NCBI GenBank assembly: GCA_029259915.1
Contig: JAJDED010000051.1
Coordinates: 1 to 60,360, forward strand
Reading direction: 5' to 3'
Source of the DNA: Planctomycetota bacterium
Lineage (GTDB): Bacteria; Planctomycetota; Planctomycetia; Pirellulales; Lacipirellulaceae
Length of the DNA stretch: 60,360 nucleotides
The notes below the pieces were generated by a model that had not been told where the DNA came from, searched no databases, and worked only from the letters and a program-made list of their open reading frames with translations. Below are positions 25,517-34,448 of this stretch, piece after piece. Numbering within the stretch: the stretch's first letter is position 1; each line of letters starts with the position of its first letter. Both the position numbers and the translations under genes were made by a program.

Positions 25517-26137
25517 GACGACTTCCTAATTGCCAGCCACCCCAACAATTAAAGCCGGGAATTGAACAACCGACGGTCGGTCTGCCAGTTCTCGACCCAC
25601 GAAGAAGACCCTTTCGTCGCTGCAAAGCGCAAAAATGGTCTAGTTCAACTTCAAATCTTGCGGTGAATAACAGCTTCACCCGATGGGGTTCGCTGATGAT
25701 GCCCAGTTTTCGAGATTGCCCGAATAAGATTGCCCAAATTCTCACAGTAACATTGTGCTGCGGGGAGCGATTCTACAACGCTAGCACCGCCATGAAAGCC
25801 CTTGACTTGGCCAAGAACAATGTCCCGCGCGCCGATTGGTTCAGAGCACGCAAAAATCGGGGCATTGGCCAAGCGATTCGTCTGAAAAAAATCTGGCACC
25901 CACGCCCTGCGTCGGTGGAAAACATGTTTTGCAAAAACAGAATGAAAGATATCTCATCAAGAGCCGAAAAAACTCGGGTAAAAACGATTCCGCATCATTT
26001 GTGGGGTGAACGCTTTCGTGCCGACTACCGCATCTTGTTGGACCTGAACGGAAGTCTACGTGAGTGGAGCTACAGTGCGGAGAGCAGAGGGCTAAGTGCC
26101 AGAGGGGGAATCTCCATATTCTTCTGGCTCTCTGCTC
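25517..26137. other. 620-bp gene-free region upstream of dnaA
   Basis: This should hold the dnaA promoter. A frame at 25663-26148 (+) has no ribosome site, irregular composition, and ends inside a repeat, so it was not accepted. Only one near-match to a DnaA box was seen (TTTTCCACC, minus strand, 25914-25922), too little to call an origin. The right end holds an inverted array (26062-26155). Confidence 0.4.
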
Positions 26138-26155
26138 TTAGCTCTTAGCTCCACT
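26062..26155. repeat. inverted array, family 'GCTCTTAGCTCTCTGCTCT'
   Basis: The left arm GAGTGGAGCTACAGTGCGGA plus GAGCAGAGGGCTAAG pairs with the right arm CTCTGCTCTTAGCTCTTAGC plus TCCACTC. The right arm overlaps the last codons of the acetyltransferase gene and supplies its stop. Related arrays: 24066-24102 and 34690-34780. Confidence 0.75.
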
Positions 26156-27052
26156 CTTGCAGCGACCATAGACCGTGCGGCGATCCCAAACCGTGAGGCC
26201 TGCGTCTCGGTACATCGTCAGGGCCGGAGAATTCTCCTCGTCCACCGCAAGTACCAATTGGCGTGCACCCAACAAGTACGCCTGCCAAAGTGCAAACTGC
26301 ACAATTTGTTGCCCCCAACCCTGGCCTCGCTCCCGCGGGTCGATGCCCATATACACCAGCTCGCACGTTTCCCCTTCGGCATATTCGGTGAGAATCAGAA
26401 CTCCGACATCGCGGTCCTCGACCCGCACAAAAAACCAACGCTCCGCAGAAAAAACACCCTGCCCCGCGTAACCGGCAATAATATCGGCAGGGTCACGCAC
26501 CCCGTTGAGCGCGGGACAATCTTGCGAGTTTTCATAGGTGCAAAGCAACAGTTTGCCAAGCCGATCGGGGTGGTCGCTAGCGCGTGGTTCAAAATGCAAA
26601 TCGCCAGCCGGCTCACGCATGGGAAAAGAATCGAGATCTGCGGACAAATAGGCCAACTGGGCCAACTTACCCATGCCGCCCGCGACAAGCAGTTCCGCAA
26701 TCTCATGTTCGTCAGATTTCAACAAAGTTTGCGCGAGCACAATCTGGCTCTGGTCCAAAAATTCCTCAGAGGCACGCATTAGCTCGATCGCAGCGACTCC
26801 AGCAGGATTCGGCGGCCAAACCACCGCGGTGTGCCCCGCACCAAGTTGCACCCAAACTACACCCACCAACTGCTCGTTGTCAGTAGCAACAAACAGCCCG
26901 GAGAATGCCGATTCGTCTTGGCCGCGTAAGCCGTCCAGCGCGAGAACCAAAACGGACTGCTGTTCGGGCGGCAAACCCTCATGAAGCAAGCGCAAAGCCT
27001 CGGCTCGATCGTTGGGCAGGCAACAGACAATGCAGAATCCGTCGGAACTCAT
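26138..27052 (-). CDS. tandem GNAT-family N-acetyltransferase
   Basis: The 304-residue protein contains two GNAT-like halves. The C-terminal half (about 150-300) is complete, with 'VYMGIDPRERGQGWGQQIVQFAL' as acetyl-CoA pyrophosphate loop and 'LAVDEENSPALTMYRDAGLTVWDRR' as the final helix-strand. The N-terminal half (about 1-145) keeps the fold outline but lacks a clear acetyl-CoA loop, as in mycothiol synthase-type double GNATs. The acceptor is unknown. The last residues (KSGAKS) and the TAA are encoded by an intergenic array, so the C-terminus has probably been altered by repeat insertion. Confidence 0.75.
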   Translation of the reverse strand: MSSDGFCIVCCLPNDRAEALRLLHEGLPPEQQSVLVLALDGLRGQDESAFSGLFVATDNEQLVGVVWVQLGAGHTAVVWPPNPAGVAAIELMRASEEFLDQSQIVLAQTLLKSDEHEIAELLVAGGMGKLAQLAYLSADLDSFPMREPAGDLHFEPRASDHPDRLGKLLLCTYENSQDCPALNGVRDPADIIAGYAGQGVFSAERWFFVRVEDRDVGVLILTEYAEGETCELVYMGIDPRERGQGWGQQIVQFALWQAYLLGARQLVLAVDEENSPALTMYRDAGLTVWDRRTVYGRCKSGAKS

Positions 27053-27097
27053 ACCAACAGAATAGCCGAAACAAGCGAATTTCGGCAGTTCAACACA

Positions 27098-27192
27098 TTA
27101 GCGATTAGCGATTAGCGATTAGCGATTAGCAGTTAGCTGTTTTTCTTGAAAACTTGGCCCACTAAGGCTAACAGCTAATAGCTAACAGCTTA
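27098..27192. repeat. inverted tandem array of ATTAGCG units
   Basis: The left arm is five near-perfect 7-base units (ATTAGCG) from 27098, ending CAGTTAGCTG; the right arm GGCTAACAGCTAATAGCTAA is complementary in part. It lies between two leftward genes. Confidence 0.7.
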
Positions 27193-27195
27193 TCT

Positions 27196-28089
27196 TCACC
27201 AATACCGTTCGCGGCGATCGAGGCTGTCGACTTGCGGCTTCGGCACGCGGCTGCGAGGGAAGAATGCTTTCCAAGGTTCTTTGGTTTCCTCTTCCGCCAC
27301 CTCGGCAACACTCTCAGCAGCGGGTGCTGCTTGGCCACCCTCGGCAGGCGGTGCGGGCAGATTCGTAGGTGGCTGAGAACTGACAAGCTGGGGCATCGGC
27401 AAATTGCGCGGTGGCAGCGGCGTCTGCACATCGGGCCGCTGCAAATGCAATTCCACCGAAAAGCTATCGTGGGGAGTGCTGGCCCACAGTACCGGAGCGG
27501 GACGGGTGCGCATTTCGCTAAAGACTTGATCCTTACGCCGAATCTGGAACACCTGTTCGCCCACTACGGGCGTTGCCTGGCGCACCAAACCATATCGTTG
27601 CACCAACAGCATGACCAGCTGCGTGGAGTCGCCCGTACGCCCAACGAACGAAATACGTTGCAGTCGGCCATCTTCGCCAAAAAAGTAGGTCAGCGACCCT
27701 GCCAGATCATGCAACTTAGTTCCCGACACCAAGGGAACACGGATCCCGTATAAACCAAGCTCCGCCAGCGCGGTCGATTTTCGCGCCCACCGATGATACA
27801 CCCATTCTTTGGATATATCGAAACGGAAAATCTCATGCAGCGACATGCTCGGCATGCCCTCGAGCGGCATCGTCGTGGGATAAAGTACCGCCCCCGGCCC
27901 TTGCACCGGCAGATCGATCGGTGGATGAACTCCATGCGCCATTCCTACGGATTGGTCTGAATACTTGTTGGCAGACTGCTCACTCTTGCTGGGCCAAAGC
28001 CCCGAGAGATCCGGCCCATTCGACGCCACGTAGGGAATTCCTACCGAAGCAGCCAGGAGCAAAGGAATTAACGCCGCGCGAGAAAACAT
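27196..28089 (-). CDS. secreted protein of unknown function, Pro/Ala-rich C-terminus
   Basis: I do not recognise a named domain. The start at 28089 gives a clean N-terminal hydrophobic segment (MFSRAALIPLLLAASVGIPYVAS), a signal peptide or anchor; the frame also runs 24 codons further upstream. The middle (about 80-215) is a folded alpha/beta region with 'HEIFRFDISKEWVYHRWARKSTAL' and 'LYGIRVPLVSGTKLHDLAGSLTYFFGEDGRLQRI', which looks like a domain conserved among planctomycetes. The last 80 residues are Pro/Ala/Glu-rich, likely disordered. It is divergent from the methyltransferase gene. No catalytic motif visible. Confidence 0.6.
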   Translation of the reverse strand: MFSRAALIPLLLAASVGIPYVASNGPDLSGLWPSKSEQSANKYSDQSVGMAHGVHPPIDLPVQGPGAVLYPTTMPLEGMPSMSLHEIFRFDISKEWVYHRWARKSTALAELGLYGIRVPLVSGTKLHDLAGSLTYFFGEDGRLQRISFVGRTGDSTQLVMLLVQRYGLVRQATPVVGEQVFQIRRKDQVFSEMRTRPAPVLWASTPHDSFSVELHLQRPDVQTPLPPRNLPMPQLVSSQPPTNLPAPPAEGGQAAPAAESVAEVAEEETKEPWKAFFPRSRVPKPQVDSLDRRERYW

Positions 28090-28280
28090 AGATTCGTGCC
28101 TTGAGAATAATTGTTTACACTTATGAGCCAACAACCCATAATTCCTTATCGACAGTCGCATGCTCGTAGCTTGCCACCGCTCGCTGGTCGCGCTGTAGAT
28201 TGCTTGATGCCTGCTTAAAGCAATTTCAGGGCAATCCGTAGAGGCCGTATCAGCGGCGCGAATAAGAGAATCTGTCCGGG

Positions 28281-29525
28281 TTGGTAGACCTCGGCGGATC
28301 GGGTCCCGAAATCTTGAGCGAACTTGCGGATTATTCCTGGTTGACTAGCGATGAGGGGGGCCGCTGGCTCGAGGAGTTCGAGCTTGCCGACGAACCGCTG
28401 CACCGGCTCCTGACCCAACTACGAAAAAGCATGAGTGCCCCGCGCGCCCGATTGGTTGCCGATCAGCTCACGCTGCGGCCCCGGGCCGTGGAAAAATTTG
28501 GTCCGCAGGCCAAGCGAATGTATTTTACCGATTTGGCATTGCAGCAAGCGACCGACATCTGGATCGCTCGCTACAAAGCAAGCCGCATTCCTAGCACCGA
28601 CCGCGTGGCCGACTATTGCTGTGGCATCGGCGGCGATTTGCTCGCACTGGCCGAGCGCGGCATGGCAACAGGTTGGGATCGCGCCGCGGAAATGGCGCAT
28701 CTGGCCGAGGCGAATCTTCAAGCTTGTGAACTACAAACAACGGGAAGTACACAAATCGGCGACGTCGACGAACTGACACTCGACCCAGAAGCAATTTGGC
28801 ATCTCGATCCCGACCGGCGCCCAGCGGGCCGACGGTCGACCCAGCTTCGTTGGCTTTCGCCCGGACCAGAACTCATCGAACGCTGGCTGCACACCGCGCC
28901 GCACGGCATTTTGAAAATTGCGCCCGCAACTGAAGTTCCCCATCAGTGGCAGCAGGAAGCGGAACTGGAATGGATCTCTCGCTCACGAGAGTGCCGCCAG
29001 CAAGTGGTCTGGTTTGGCCGTCTGGCAACCGTTCTCGGAAAACATCGTGCAACGCGCGTGGAAACATCGGACCAGGAATCCGCTCCACCGGTGTCGCACA
29101 CTTTCGCAGGGCAGCCGGCTGTACCGCTAAAACTCTCTGCGACCATCGAGCAATATATTTATGATACCGACCCAGCACTGCGGGCAGCCGATCTGGTGGG
29201 GGCATTGGCAAGCGAATGCGAGCTTGCTTCGCTCACCTCCGGTCCCAGCTATTTGACCAGCGACCAGCTTGTCGAACATCCGCTCGTCGCCCCCTTCCAA
29301 GTGATCGACCAGTTTCCACTCAGTGTAGGACCGCTTGGCAAGCACTTGCGGGCTCGGGGGATCGGTCGACTGGAAATCAAAAAGCGGGGCGTCGACGTAA
29401 AACCTGAAAACTTACGCAAAAAACTGAAGCTCCGCGGCGACGGTGAGGCTACATTGCTCCTTTATCAACACGAGCGACGCGAAATCGCGATCCTCGCCGA
29501 GCGTTGCGGCGGTGCGAGCTCGTGA
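28281..29525 (+). CDS. class I SAM-dependent methyltransferase with THUMP-like C-terminal domain
   Basis: After an N-terminal helical region (1-95) the SAM-binding motif I reads 'VADYCCGIGGDLLALAERG', followed by 'GWDRAAEMAHLAEANLQA' and an acidic motif; the substrate side includes 'DPDRRPAGRRS', a DPxR-type motif. The C-terminal ~80 residues ('LGKHLRARGIGRLEIKKRGVDVKPENLRKKLKLRGDGEATLLL') match the THUMP-like domain attached to such enzymes. Methylation of RNA or protein is likely, but the substrate is unknown. The frame begins with TTG at 28281; other TTG starts nearby are possible. 414 residues is typical. It lies 62 bases before the TIM-barrel gene and probably heads that operon. Confidence 0.82.
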   Translation: MVDLGGSGPEILSELADYSWLTSDEGGRWLEEFELADEPLHRLLTQLRKSMSAPRARLVADQLTLRPRAVEKFGPQAKRMYFTDLALQQATDIWIARYKASRIPSTDRVADYCCGIGGDLLALAERGMATGWDRAAEMAHLAEANLQACELQTTGSTQIGDVDELTLDPEAIWHLDPDRRPAGRRSTQLRWLSPGPELIERWLHTAPHGILKIAPATEVPHQWQQEAELEWISRSRECRQQVVWFGRLATVLGKHRATRVETSDQESAPPVSHTFAGQPAVPLKLSATIEQYIYDTDPALRAADLVGALASECELASLTSGPSYLTSDQLVEHPLVAPFQVIDQFPLSVGPLGKHLRARGIGRLEIKKRGVDVKPENLRKKLKLRGDGEATLLLYQHERREIAILAERCGGASS

Positions 29526-29587
29526 CGAGAATAAATCCCGTTCGCCCAAAAAAAAACACTCACCGAAGATCCCGCCGAAAGAGAAGC

Positions 29588-30457
29588 ATGCAACTCGCCT
29601 TCAGCTCAAACGCCTATTTGCAATTCTCGATCGAAGAGACGATCCACAGGGTCGCGGAGATCGGCTATCGAGGCATCGAACTAATGGCCGACGTCCCCCA
29701 TGCCTGGCCCGCGGGTCTGCTTCCCAAGCGGCGCGAAGCGATTCGGACTTGTCTCGACGAGTACGGGCTGACGATCTCGAATATCAACGCGTTTATGATG
29801 CACGCCGTGGGCGATCCGCGTCAGCCCTACTGGCATCCGAGTTGGATCGATCCCGATCCGCATTATCGAGCGATTCGTCGTGAACACACCAAGCGCTCGC
29901 TCCAGTTGGCCGCCGATTTGGGCGCGCCGCATATTACCACCGAACCAGGCGGCCCCCTCGCCCCCGGGCAAACCGAAAGTTCCGCCACAGATATCTTCTA
30001 CGACGAGCTGATGCCTTGCATAGAAATCGCCGAGCAACTGAGCGTCGGGCTACTAATCGAACCGGAGCCGGAACTGCTGATCGAACGATTCGACCAATAC
30101 CTGGAGTTCGTCGCACGCCTCGATGCCCAGTGTGTGGGACTAAATTTCGATATCGGCCACGCCTATTGCGTGGGGGAAAACCCGCAAGACTGGGTGCCTA
30201 AAATGCGCGAACACACCGTCCACTATCATCTTGAAGACATCGCCCCTTCCCGCGTCCACGCCCATCTGATTCCAGGGCACGGAGCGATCGACTTCCCCGC
30301 GACCTTGCGGGCAATCGCCGAAACCGGCTACGACGGCTGGCTCACCGTGGAGCTCTACCCTTATATCGAAACGCCAGACACCGCTGCCCAAGAAGCCCGG
30401 GAATTTCTCAATACGGAACTCCAGCGACTCAATCTCCCCAAAACGACCAAACCATGA
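29588..30457 (+). CDS. sugar phosphate isomerase/epimerase-like TIM barrel (EboE-like)
   Basis: A xylose-isomerase-like (beta/alpha)8 barrel: 'MQLAFSSNAYLQFSIEETIHRVAEIGYRGIELMADVPHAW' at the N-terminus, metal-binding Glu in 'LLIEPEPE', Asp/His in 'LNFDIGHAYCVGE' and His/Glu in 'HYHLEDIAPSR' and 'LTVELYPY'. These are the usual divalent-metal ligands. The substrate is unknown. The ATG at 29588 was chosen because it opens the barrel's first strand; the frame runs 28 codons further upstream into basic low-complexity residues. Its stop overlaps the start of the UbiA gene (ATGA), so the two are translationally coupled. Context with UbiA and a second TIM barrel recalls ebo clusters. Confidence 0.82.
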   Translation: MQLAFSSNAYLQFSIEETIHRVAEIGYRGIELMADVPHAWPAGLLPKRREAIRTCLDEYGLTISNINAFMMHAVGDPRQPYWHPSWIDPDPHYRAIRREHTKRSLQLAADLGAPHITTEPGGPLAPGQTESSATDIFYDELMPCIEIAEQLSVGLLIEPEPELLIERFDQYLEFVARLDAQCVGLNFDIGHAYCVGENPQDWVPKMREHTVHYHLEDIAPSRVHAHLIPGHGAIDFPATLRAIAETGYDGWLTVELYPYIETPDTAAQEAREFLNTELQRLNLPKTTKP

Positions 30458-31374
30458 CCAGCCCAGCACAACGCCGCGGGGCATGGTGGCAACTGCTGCG
30501 GATCGGAAACGCGCCTACGGCCGCGTCGAACGTGATCGCCGGATTTCTGATCGCCCAAGGCGATTGGCAACCGTGGGGAATGTTGGCCGGCTTGGTCCTG
30601 GCATCGGTGCTGCTCTACGAAGCGGGCATGGTGCTCAACGACGTTTACGATGCCGAAACCGATGCCATCGAACGCCCCGAACGGCCAATCCCCGCCGGGA
30701 AGATTTCCCGTCGCGCCGCCATGATCGTTGGCTGGGCGCTGCTGGCCCTGGGTTTGCTTGCGGCCGGGGCGGTGAGTCTGTGCCAACACAGTTCTGTTCC
30801 AATTGCCGTCGGGCTGGTTTTGGCAATGGCCATCGTCGGATACGACTTGGGTTTGAAAAACACCGCTCTCGGACCCTGGACAATGGGTGCGTGCCGATGG
30901 CTAAACGTTTTGCTGGGAGCAAGCGCGGCAAGCAGTTTTTGCCTTGCCGCTTGGGGCTATGCCGGGATGGTGGGATTGTACACAGTGGGAATCTCCTACT
31001 TCGCCCGATCGGAAAACGAAAAACAAAAAACTAGCGGCCACGTCCTCGGAAATCGGTTCGTGACAGCCGCCACCGCCGGACTACTTTTTTTCCCACTACT
31101 TCTTGATACCCCGCTCGCCACCCCGGGTAAAAATATCTGGCATTCGATGTTTTGGGGCTTCTGCTGGCTGATCGTAGCCGTGTTGCTGGTCGCGATTCCA
31201 AAAGCGGCGGAGAAACCCACCGCGTTTCGTCAACGGGTAACCCGATTACTGCAAGGATTCATCCTGCTCGACGCCCTGGTAGTATTCGCCGCCGCGGGCA
31301 GGGCCCCGGCACTATTCATCCTGGCACTACTATTGCCGACTCGGATTGCCTCGCGCCACTTCCCCATGACATAA
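30454..31374 (+). CDS. UbiA-family prenyltransferase (EboC-like)
   Basis: This 306-residue protein has eight or nine hydrophobic segments and the first Asp-rich motif 'NDVYDAETDAIERPERPIPAG', typical of UbiA enzymes that attach a prenyl chain to an acceptor at the membrane. The second motif is weak ('YDLGLKNTALGPWTMGACRWLNVLLG'), again as in EboC-like members: the 'GACRWLNVLLG' block replaces the usual DxxxD. It overlaps the preceding gene by 4 bases (ATGA). The prenyl acceptor is unknown; there are no quinone or heme genes nearby. Confidence 0.85.
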   Translation: MTSPAQRRGAWWQLLRIGNAPTAASNVIAGFLIAQGDWQPWGMLAGLVLASVLLYEAGMVLNDVYDAETDAIERPERPIPAGKISRRAAMIVGWALLALGLLAAGAVSLCQHSSVPIAVGLVLAMAIVGYDLGLKNTALGPWTMGACRWLNVLLGASAASSFCLAAWGYAGMVGLYTVGISYFARSENEKQKTSGHVLGNRFVTAATAGLLFFPLLLDTPLATPGKNIWHSMFWGFCWLIVAVLLVAIPKAAEKPTAFRQRVTRLLQGFILLDALVVFAAAGRAPALFILALLLPTRIASRHFPMT

Positions 31375-31390
31375 TAACCCTGCCATAGAT

Positions 31391-31423
31391 TCCCCCTTCC
31401 GCCTTCCCCCTTCCGCCTTCCCA
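31391..31423. repeat. pyrimidine array 'CCCCCTTCCGCCTT'
   Basis: TCCCCCTTCCGCCTTCCCCC plus TTCCGCCTTCCC is two copies of a 14-base unit. It fills the gap between the UbiA and second TIM-barrel genes and leaves no visible Shine-Dalgarno site for the latter. Confidence 0.6.
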
Positions 31424-31424
31424 A

Positions 31425-32261
31425 ATGCGTCTTGGCTACAACACCAACGGCCTGGCCCATCACAGCTTGCCCGAAGCTCTGGAACTTTTGGCTTCGGTCG
31501 GCTACCAAAGCGTGGCGATCACGATCGATCATGCGGCTCTCAACCCATACGACCCGCAGCATGAGCGTCAGCTCGAAGCAACTCGGCGTCAACTCGACGA
31601 ACTCCAGTTCGCGTCGGTCATCGAAACCGGCGCCCGCTTTTTACTCGATCCTCGGCACAAGCACGAACCGACGCTGTTATCGTCCAAATCCGCAGGCCGA
31701 CCCAAGCGGATCGAGTTCCTGCGACACGCCATCGATATGGCGGCCACTTTGGGAAGCGATTGCGTATCGTTGTGGTCGGGAATTCTACACGAGCCGCTTT
31801 TGCACGGCGAAGGATTCCGCCGCCTCGCCGAGGGTTTGAAAATTGTGTTGGATTATGCCGACAAAAAAAACGTGATGCTCGGTTTCGAACCCGAGCCTGG
31901 AATGCTGGTCGACACGCTGGCATGTTTCGCCCAGTTGTTGGAATTGGTCGACTCGCCACGACTGGGCCTCACGCTCGACGTGGGCCACGCGCATTGCCTC
32001 GGCGAAGGCCCGATTCCCGAGTTGATCGTTCACTGGGCCGACCGGCTTGTGAACGTGCATCTCGAAGACATGCGCGCCGGCGTGCACGAGCACCTGATGT
32101 TCGGCGAAGGCGAAATCGATTTCCCGCCGGTGCTCGCCGCCCTGGCCGAAGTCGGTTACTCCGGTGGAGTCCACGTCGAACTCAGTCGGCACAGCCATCT
32201 CGCCCCCACCGCCGCCCAACAGGCTTTCGCCTTTCTCCAGCAGGCCAAAGGTACTCCGTGA
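31425..32261 (+). CDS. second sugar phosphate isomerase/epimerase-like TIM barrel
   Basis: Like the gene two positions upstream, this is an AP-endonuclease-2/xylose-isomerase-like barrel: 'MRLGYNTNGLAHHSLPEALELLASVGYQSVAITIDHAALNPYD', Glu ligand in 'LGFEPEPGML', 'LTLDVGHAHCLGEGP', 'VNVHLEDMRAGVHEHLMFGEGEIDFPPV' and 'VHVELSRHSH'. The two barrels share the same ligand spacing and the 'HLEDM...HEH...G.G.IDFP' block, so they are probably ancient duplicates. The gene starts only 50 bases after UbiA, next to a C/T-rich array and without a clear ribosome site. The three genes together look like one pathway unit for a prenylated or phosphosugar-derived product. Confidence 0.82.
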   Translation: MRLGYNTNGLAHHSLPEALELLASVGYQSVAITIDHAALNPYDPQHERQLEATRRQLDELQFASVIETGARFLLDPRHKHEPTLLSSKSAGRPKRIEFLRHAIDMAATLGSDCVSLWSGILHEPLLHGEGFRRLAEGLKIVLDYADKKNVMLGFEPEPGMLVDTLACFAQLLELVDSPRLGLTLDVGHAHCLGEGPIPELIVHWADRLVNVHLEDMRAGVHEHLMFGEGEIDFPPVLAALAEVGYSGGVHVELSRHSHLAPTAAQQAFAFLQQAKGTP

Positions 32262-32375
32262 TTCTTGGTTCGATTTTTAGTTTTATTGCCAGAGGTACCC
32301 TCGCGTCTGGCAAACGCTAAAATGTGCGTACAACACACCGGTGCCGCGTAATCATCGAACAACAGGGAAACGACT

Positions 32376-33470
32376 ATGCCATCGAAATCGTCATTGCATC
32401 CAGGCATTCTCGTTCCCGTTGCTATCATCGCCATTGTGGGAGGGTCCGTTATCGTGTCGAAATCTTCTGTTCAAACACATGCCGAAGAGACGGCTCCCAG
32501 CGAGCGCGCCAAGCTGCAACAGGCCACTTTTGGCGGCGGCTGCTTCTGGTGTACCGAGGCCGTGTTCCGCGAATTGAAAGGCGTGTCCTCGGTCGCTTCA
32601 GGTTACAGCGGCGGCAAGACTCCGAACCCAAGCTATCGAGAAGTTTCGTCCGGACTGAGTGGACACGCCGAAGTGATCCACATCGAATTCGATCCCGAAC
32701 AGGTCCCATTTTCCGCGTTGCTCGAAGTCTTTTGGAAAACCCACGATCCCACAACACTCAATCGGCAAGGTGCCGACGTCGGCACGCAATATCGCTCGGT
32801 CATCTTCACTCACAACAACCAGCAGCAACAAGAAGCCGAAGCAGTTAAATCAAAACTCGATGAGTCGGGAGCCTTTTCCGCGCCAATCGTTACCGAGATT
32901 AGCCCCTTCACCGAGTTTTTCACTGCCGAGGACTATCACCAGGATTACTTCGAGCTCAACGGCCGGCAGCCTTACTGCCAAGCGGTGATCGTGCCAAAGC
33001 TCGAAAAATTCCGCAAAGTGTTTGCCGACAAGCTCAAAACTTCCGAAGCCACCGACCAGCCCACCGATTGGAGCCATGTCGACTGGAAATCGAAGCTTAC
33101 CCCGGAGCAGTATCACGTAACCCGCCAAGATGGCACCGAGCGTCCATTTGATAATGAGTATTGGGACAACAAACAAGCCGGTGTGTACCAATGCGTTTGC
33201 TGCGGGTTGCCCCTGTTCGACGCGGCAGCCAAGTTCAAGTCGGGCACCGGTTGGCCCAGTTTTTACCAGCCAATTAATGGAAAACACATCGCCGAACACA
33301 AAGATCGCAAACTCTTGAGTGTACGTACCGAAACCCGCTGCGCGCGATGCGACGCCCACCTGGGCCACGTTTTCGACGATGGCCCCAAGCCAACCGGACT
33401 AAGGTACTGCATGAATTCGGCAGCCCTGAAATTCGTGGAAAACGCGAAGCAAGAAGCAAACACTGATTAA
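32376..33470 (+). CDS. msrAB: exported bifunctional peptide-methionine sulfoxide reductase MsrA-MsrB
   Basis: It repairs both S- and R-methionine sulfoxide. An N-terminal membrane/signal segment (about 10-28, [18 protein letters not shown]) indicates export. MsrA (about 48-215): catalytic GCFWC (Cys56, Cys59), '[19 protein letters not shown]' and '[11 protein letters not shown]'. MsrB (about 235-360): zinc pairs CVCC and CARC, 'TGWPSF', and catalytic Cys in 'RYCMNSAAL'. The order A then B is the same as in many other fused enzymes. The envelope location suggests protection of exported proteins, with electrons from an exported thioredoxin-like partner. It lies 114 bases after the TIM barrel gene with its own leader. 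Confidence 0.94.
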   Translation: MPSKSSLHPGILVPVAIIAIVGGSVIVSKSSVQTHAEETAPSERAKLQQATFGGGCFWCTEAVFRELKGVSSVASGYSGGKTPNPSYREVSSGLSGHAEVIHIEFDPEQVPFSALLEVFWKTHDPTTLNRQGADVGTQYRSVIFTHNNQQQQEAEAVKSKLDESGAFSAPIVTEISPFTEFFTAEDYHQDYFELNGRQPYCQAVIVPKLEKFRKVFADKLKTSEATDQPTDWSHVDWKSKLTPEQYHVTRQDGTERPFDNEYWDNKQAGVYQCVCCGLPLFDAAAKFKSGTGWPSFYQPINGKHIAEHKDRKLLSVRTETRCARCDAHLGHVFDDGPKPTGLRYCMNSAALKFVENAKQEANTD

Positions 33471-33768
33471 GTTCGAGTTTTGTAGTTTGTTGCCCGCGAA
33501 TATCGCGAATGTTCGCGAATAAGATGAAGGATCGATGATTTCTTGAGATGCTGCATCACCGTAGATTACCGAAATCATCTCAATAATAAGAAGATGCTTG
33601 TAATTACTCTCTATTCGCGGTCATTCGCGTGATTCGCGGGCTAAAAAAGAGAAAGGAAACACGAAGATGGAGACGAAGCGTTCTTCTGCGAGTCTCTGCG
33701 TAATCTGCGTTTCAAAAAATGAGCAAAAGGTGAACTAGTCCAAGCAGGCGACTGCAATCAATCCTCTC
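33471..33768. other. intergenic region with 'TTCGCG' array between convergent genes
   Basis: The inverted arrays at 33493-33522 and 33611-33642 can fold into a long hairpin, and a further 'TCTGCGAGTCTCTGCGTAAT' array follows near 33685-33715. It may terminate both msrAB and the TetR gene. Confidence 0.5.
33493..33642. repeat. inverted array, family 'ATTCGCGAATGTTCGCG'
   Basis: The left arm CCCGCGAATATCGCGAATGT plus TCGCGAATAAG pairs with the right arm CTATTCGCGGTCATTCGCGT plus GATTCGCGGGCT. Single arms of the same family lie at 44719-44742 and 45071-45103, on either side of a longer repeat. Confidence 0.75.
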
Positions 33769-34350
33769 TCAAATATGCGGTTTACGCAGATGTGCGATCG
33801 CATTATCGATCAGTTGCTCCGCCATCATGCGAGCTTCTTCCGCTTCGGTTTGGTCGTCGTAAAGGTGGCGGGCAATGAGTGCTCCATCGACCAGCAGTCC
33901 AAAACGTGCTGCAAACTTCTTCGGGTTTTTAATGCCTGCCATCTTCGCTAATTCTTGATACGCGTGTAGCAATAAGCGTTTGTTCTTGATCGCGGCCTTC
34001 CGAGCCGGATCGTTCTTGTCCCCGCTTGCCACTCCCGCCCCAACGAGCATACAGCCGCGAAATTGATCGCTGTGCGACATCTGATCCCAAACGTCGAAGA
34101 TATACAGAAAATGCTCTTTGATTTCCTTCGTGTGGGGAGCATCGAAGCGGCGATATATCTTCCCATGAAGTTCTTCTCCAAAGCGGTCGATCACCGCGCA
34201 GGCGAAATGCTCCTTGCTTTCAAAGTAATTGTAGAACGTCGTCTTCGTGACCCCAGCCTTTTGCAAGATACGGTCCAATCCCACGAGATGGATTCCGTGC
34301 CTGTGAAAGAGGTTGAGGCCAGCTTGTATGAGTTTTTCTTGTGTCGACAT
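33769..34350 (-). CDS. TetR-family transcriptional regulator
   Basis: The 193-residue protein has an N-terminal TetR helix-turn-helix: 'EKLIQAGLNLFHRHGIHLVGLDRILQKAGVTKTTFYNYFESKEHF'. The C-terminal ligand domain (about 60-190) contains 'KNPKKFAARFGLLVDGALIARH', similar to AcrR-like regulators of efflux or detoxification genes. Its ligand is unknown. A perfect half-site pair, TTGAC-CTAAA-GTCAA, lies about 85-100 bases upstream (34434-34448) and is a good operator candidate. The adjacent genes on either side are not obvious targets, unless the divergent region beyond it was lost. Confidence 0.88.
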   Translation of the reverse strand: MSTQEKLIQAGLNLFHRHGIHLVGLDRILQKAGVTKTTFYNYFESKEHFACAVIDRFGEELHGKIYRRFDAPHTKEIKEHFLYIFDVWDQMSHSDQFRGCMLVGAGVASGDKNDPARKAAIKNKRLLLHAYQELAKMAGIKNPKKFAARFGLLVDGALIARHLYDDQTEAEEARMMAEQLIDNAIAHLRKPHI

Positions 34351-34433
34351 TGCTCCAAGTTCCGCTACCTTGCGTTACCCAGCTACAGAGGTATAGGTAG
34401 TATTGTCCCTGATTCAGAAAAAGCGAGACGCGA

Positions 34434-34448
34434 TTGACCTAAAGTCAA
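34434..34448. promoter_or_regulatory. palindrome TTGACCTAAAGTCAA, candidate TetR-type operator
   Basis: The 5-base arms are perfect around a 5-base centre, and the site is upstream of the TetR gene in the usual range for self-repression. Confidence 0.4.

Noticed and set aside
25914..25922. Possible DnaA box (TTTTCCACC) and origin upstream of dnaA
   Set aside because: A single near-match in 620 bp; no cluster and no A/T-rich unwinding element.
25663..26148. 161-codon frame upstream of dnaA
   Set aside because: No ribosome site, irregular composition, and it ends inside an inverted array.
27098..27140. Tandem ATTAGCG repeats considered as a CRISPR array
   Set aside because: Seven-base unit without spacers; no cas genes in the window.
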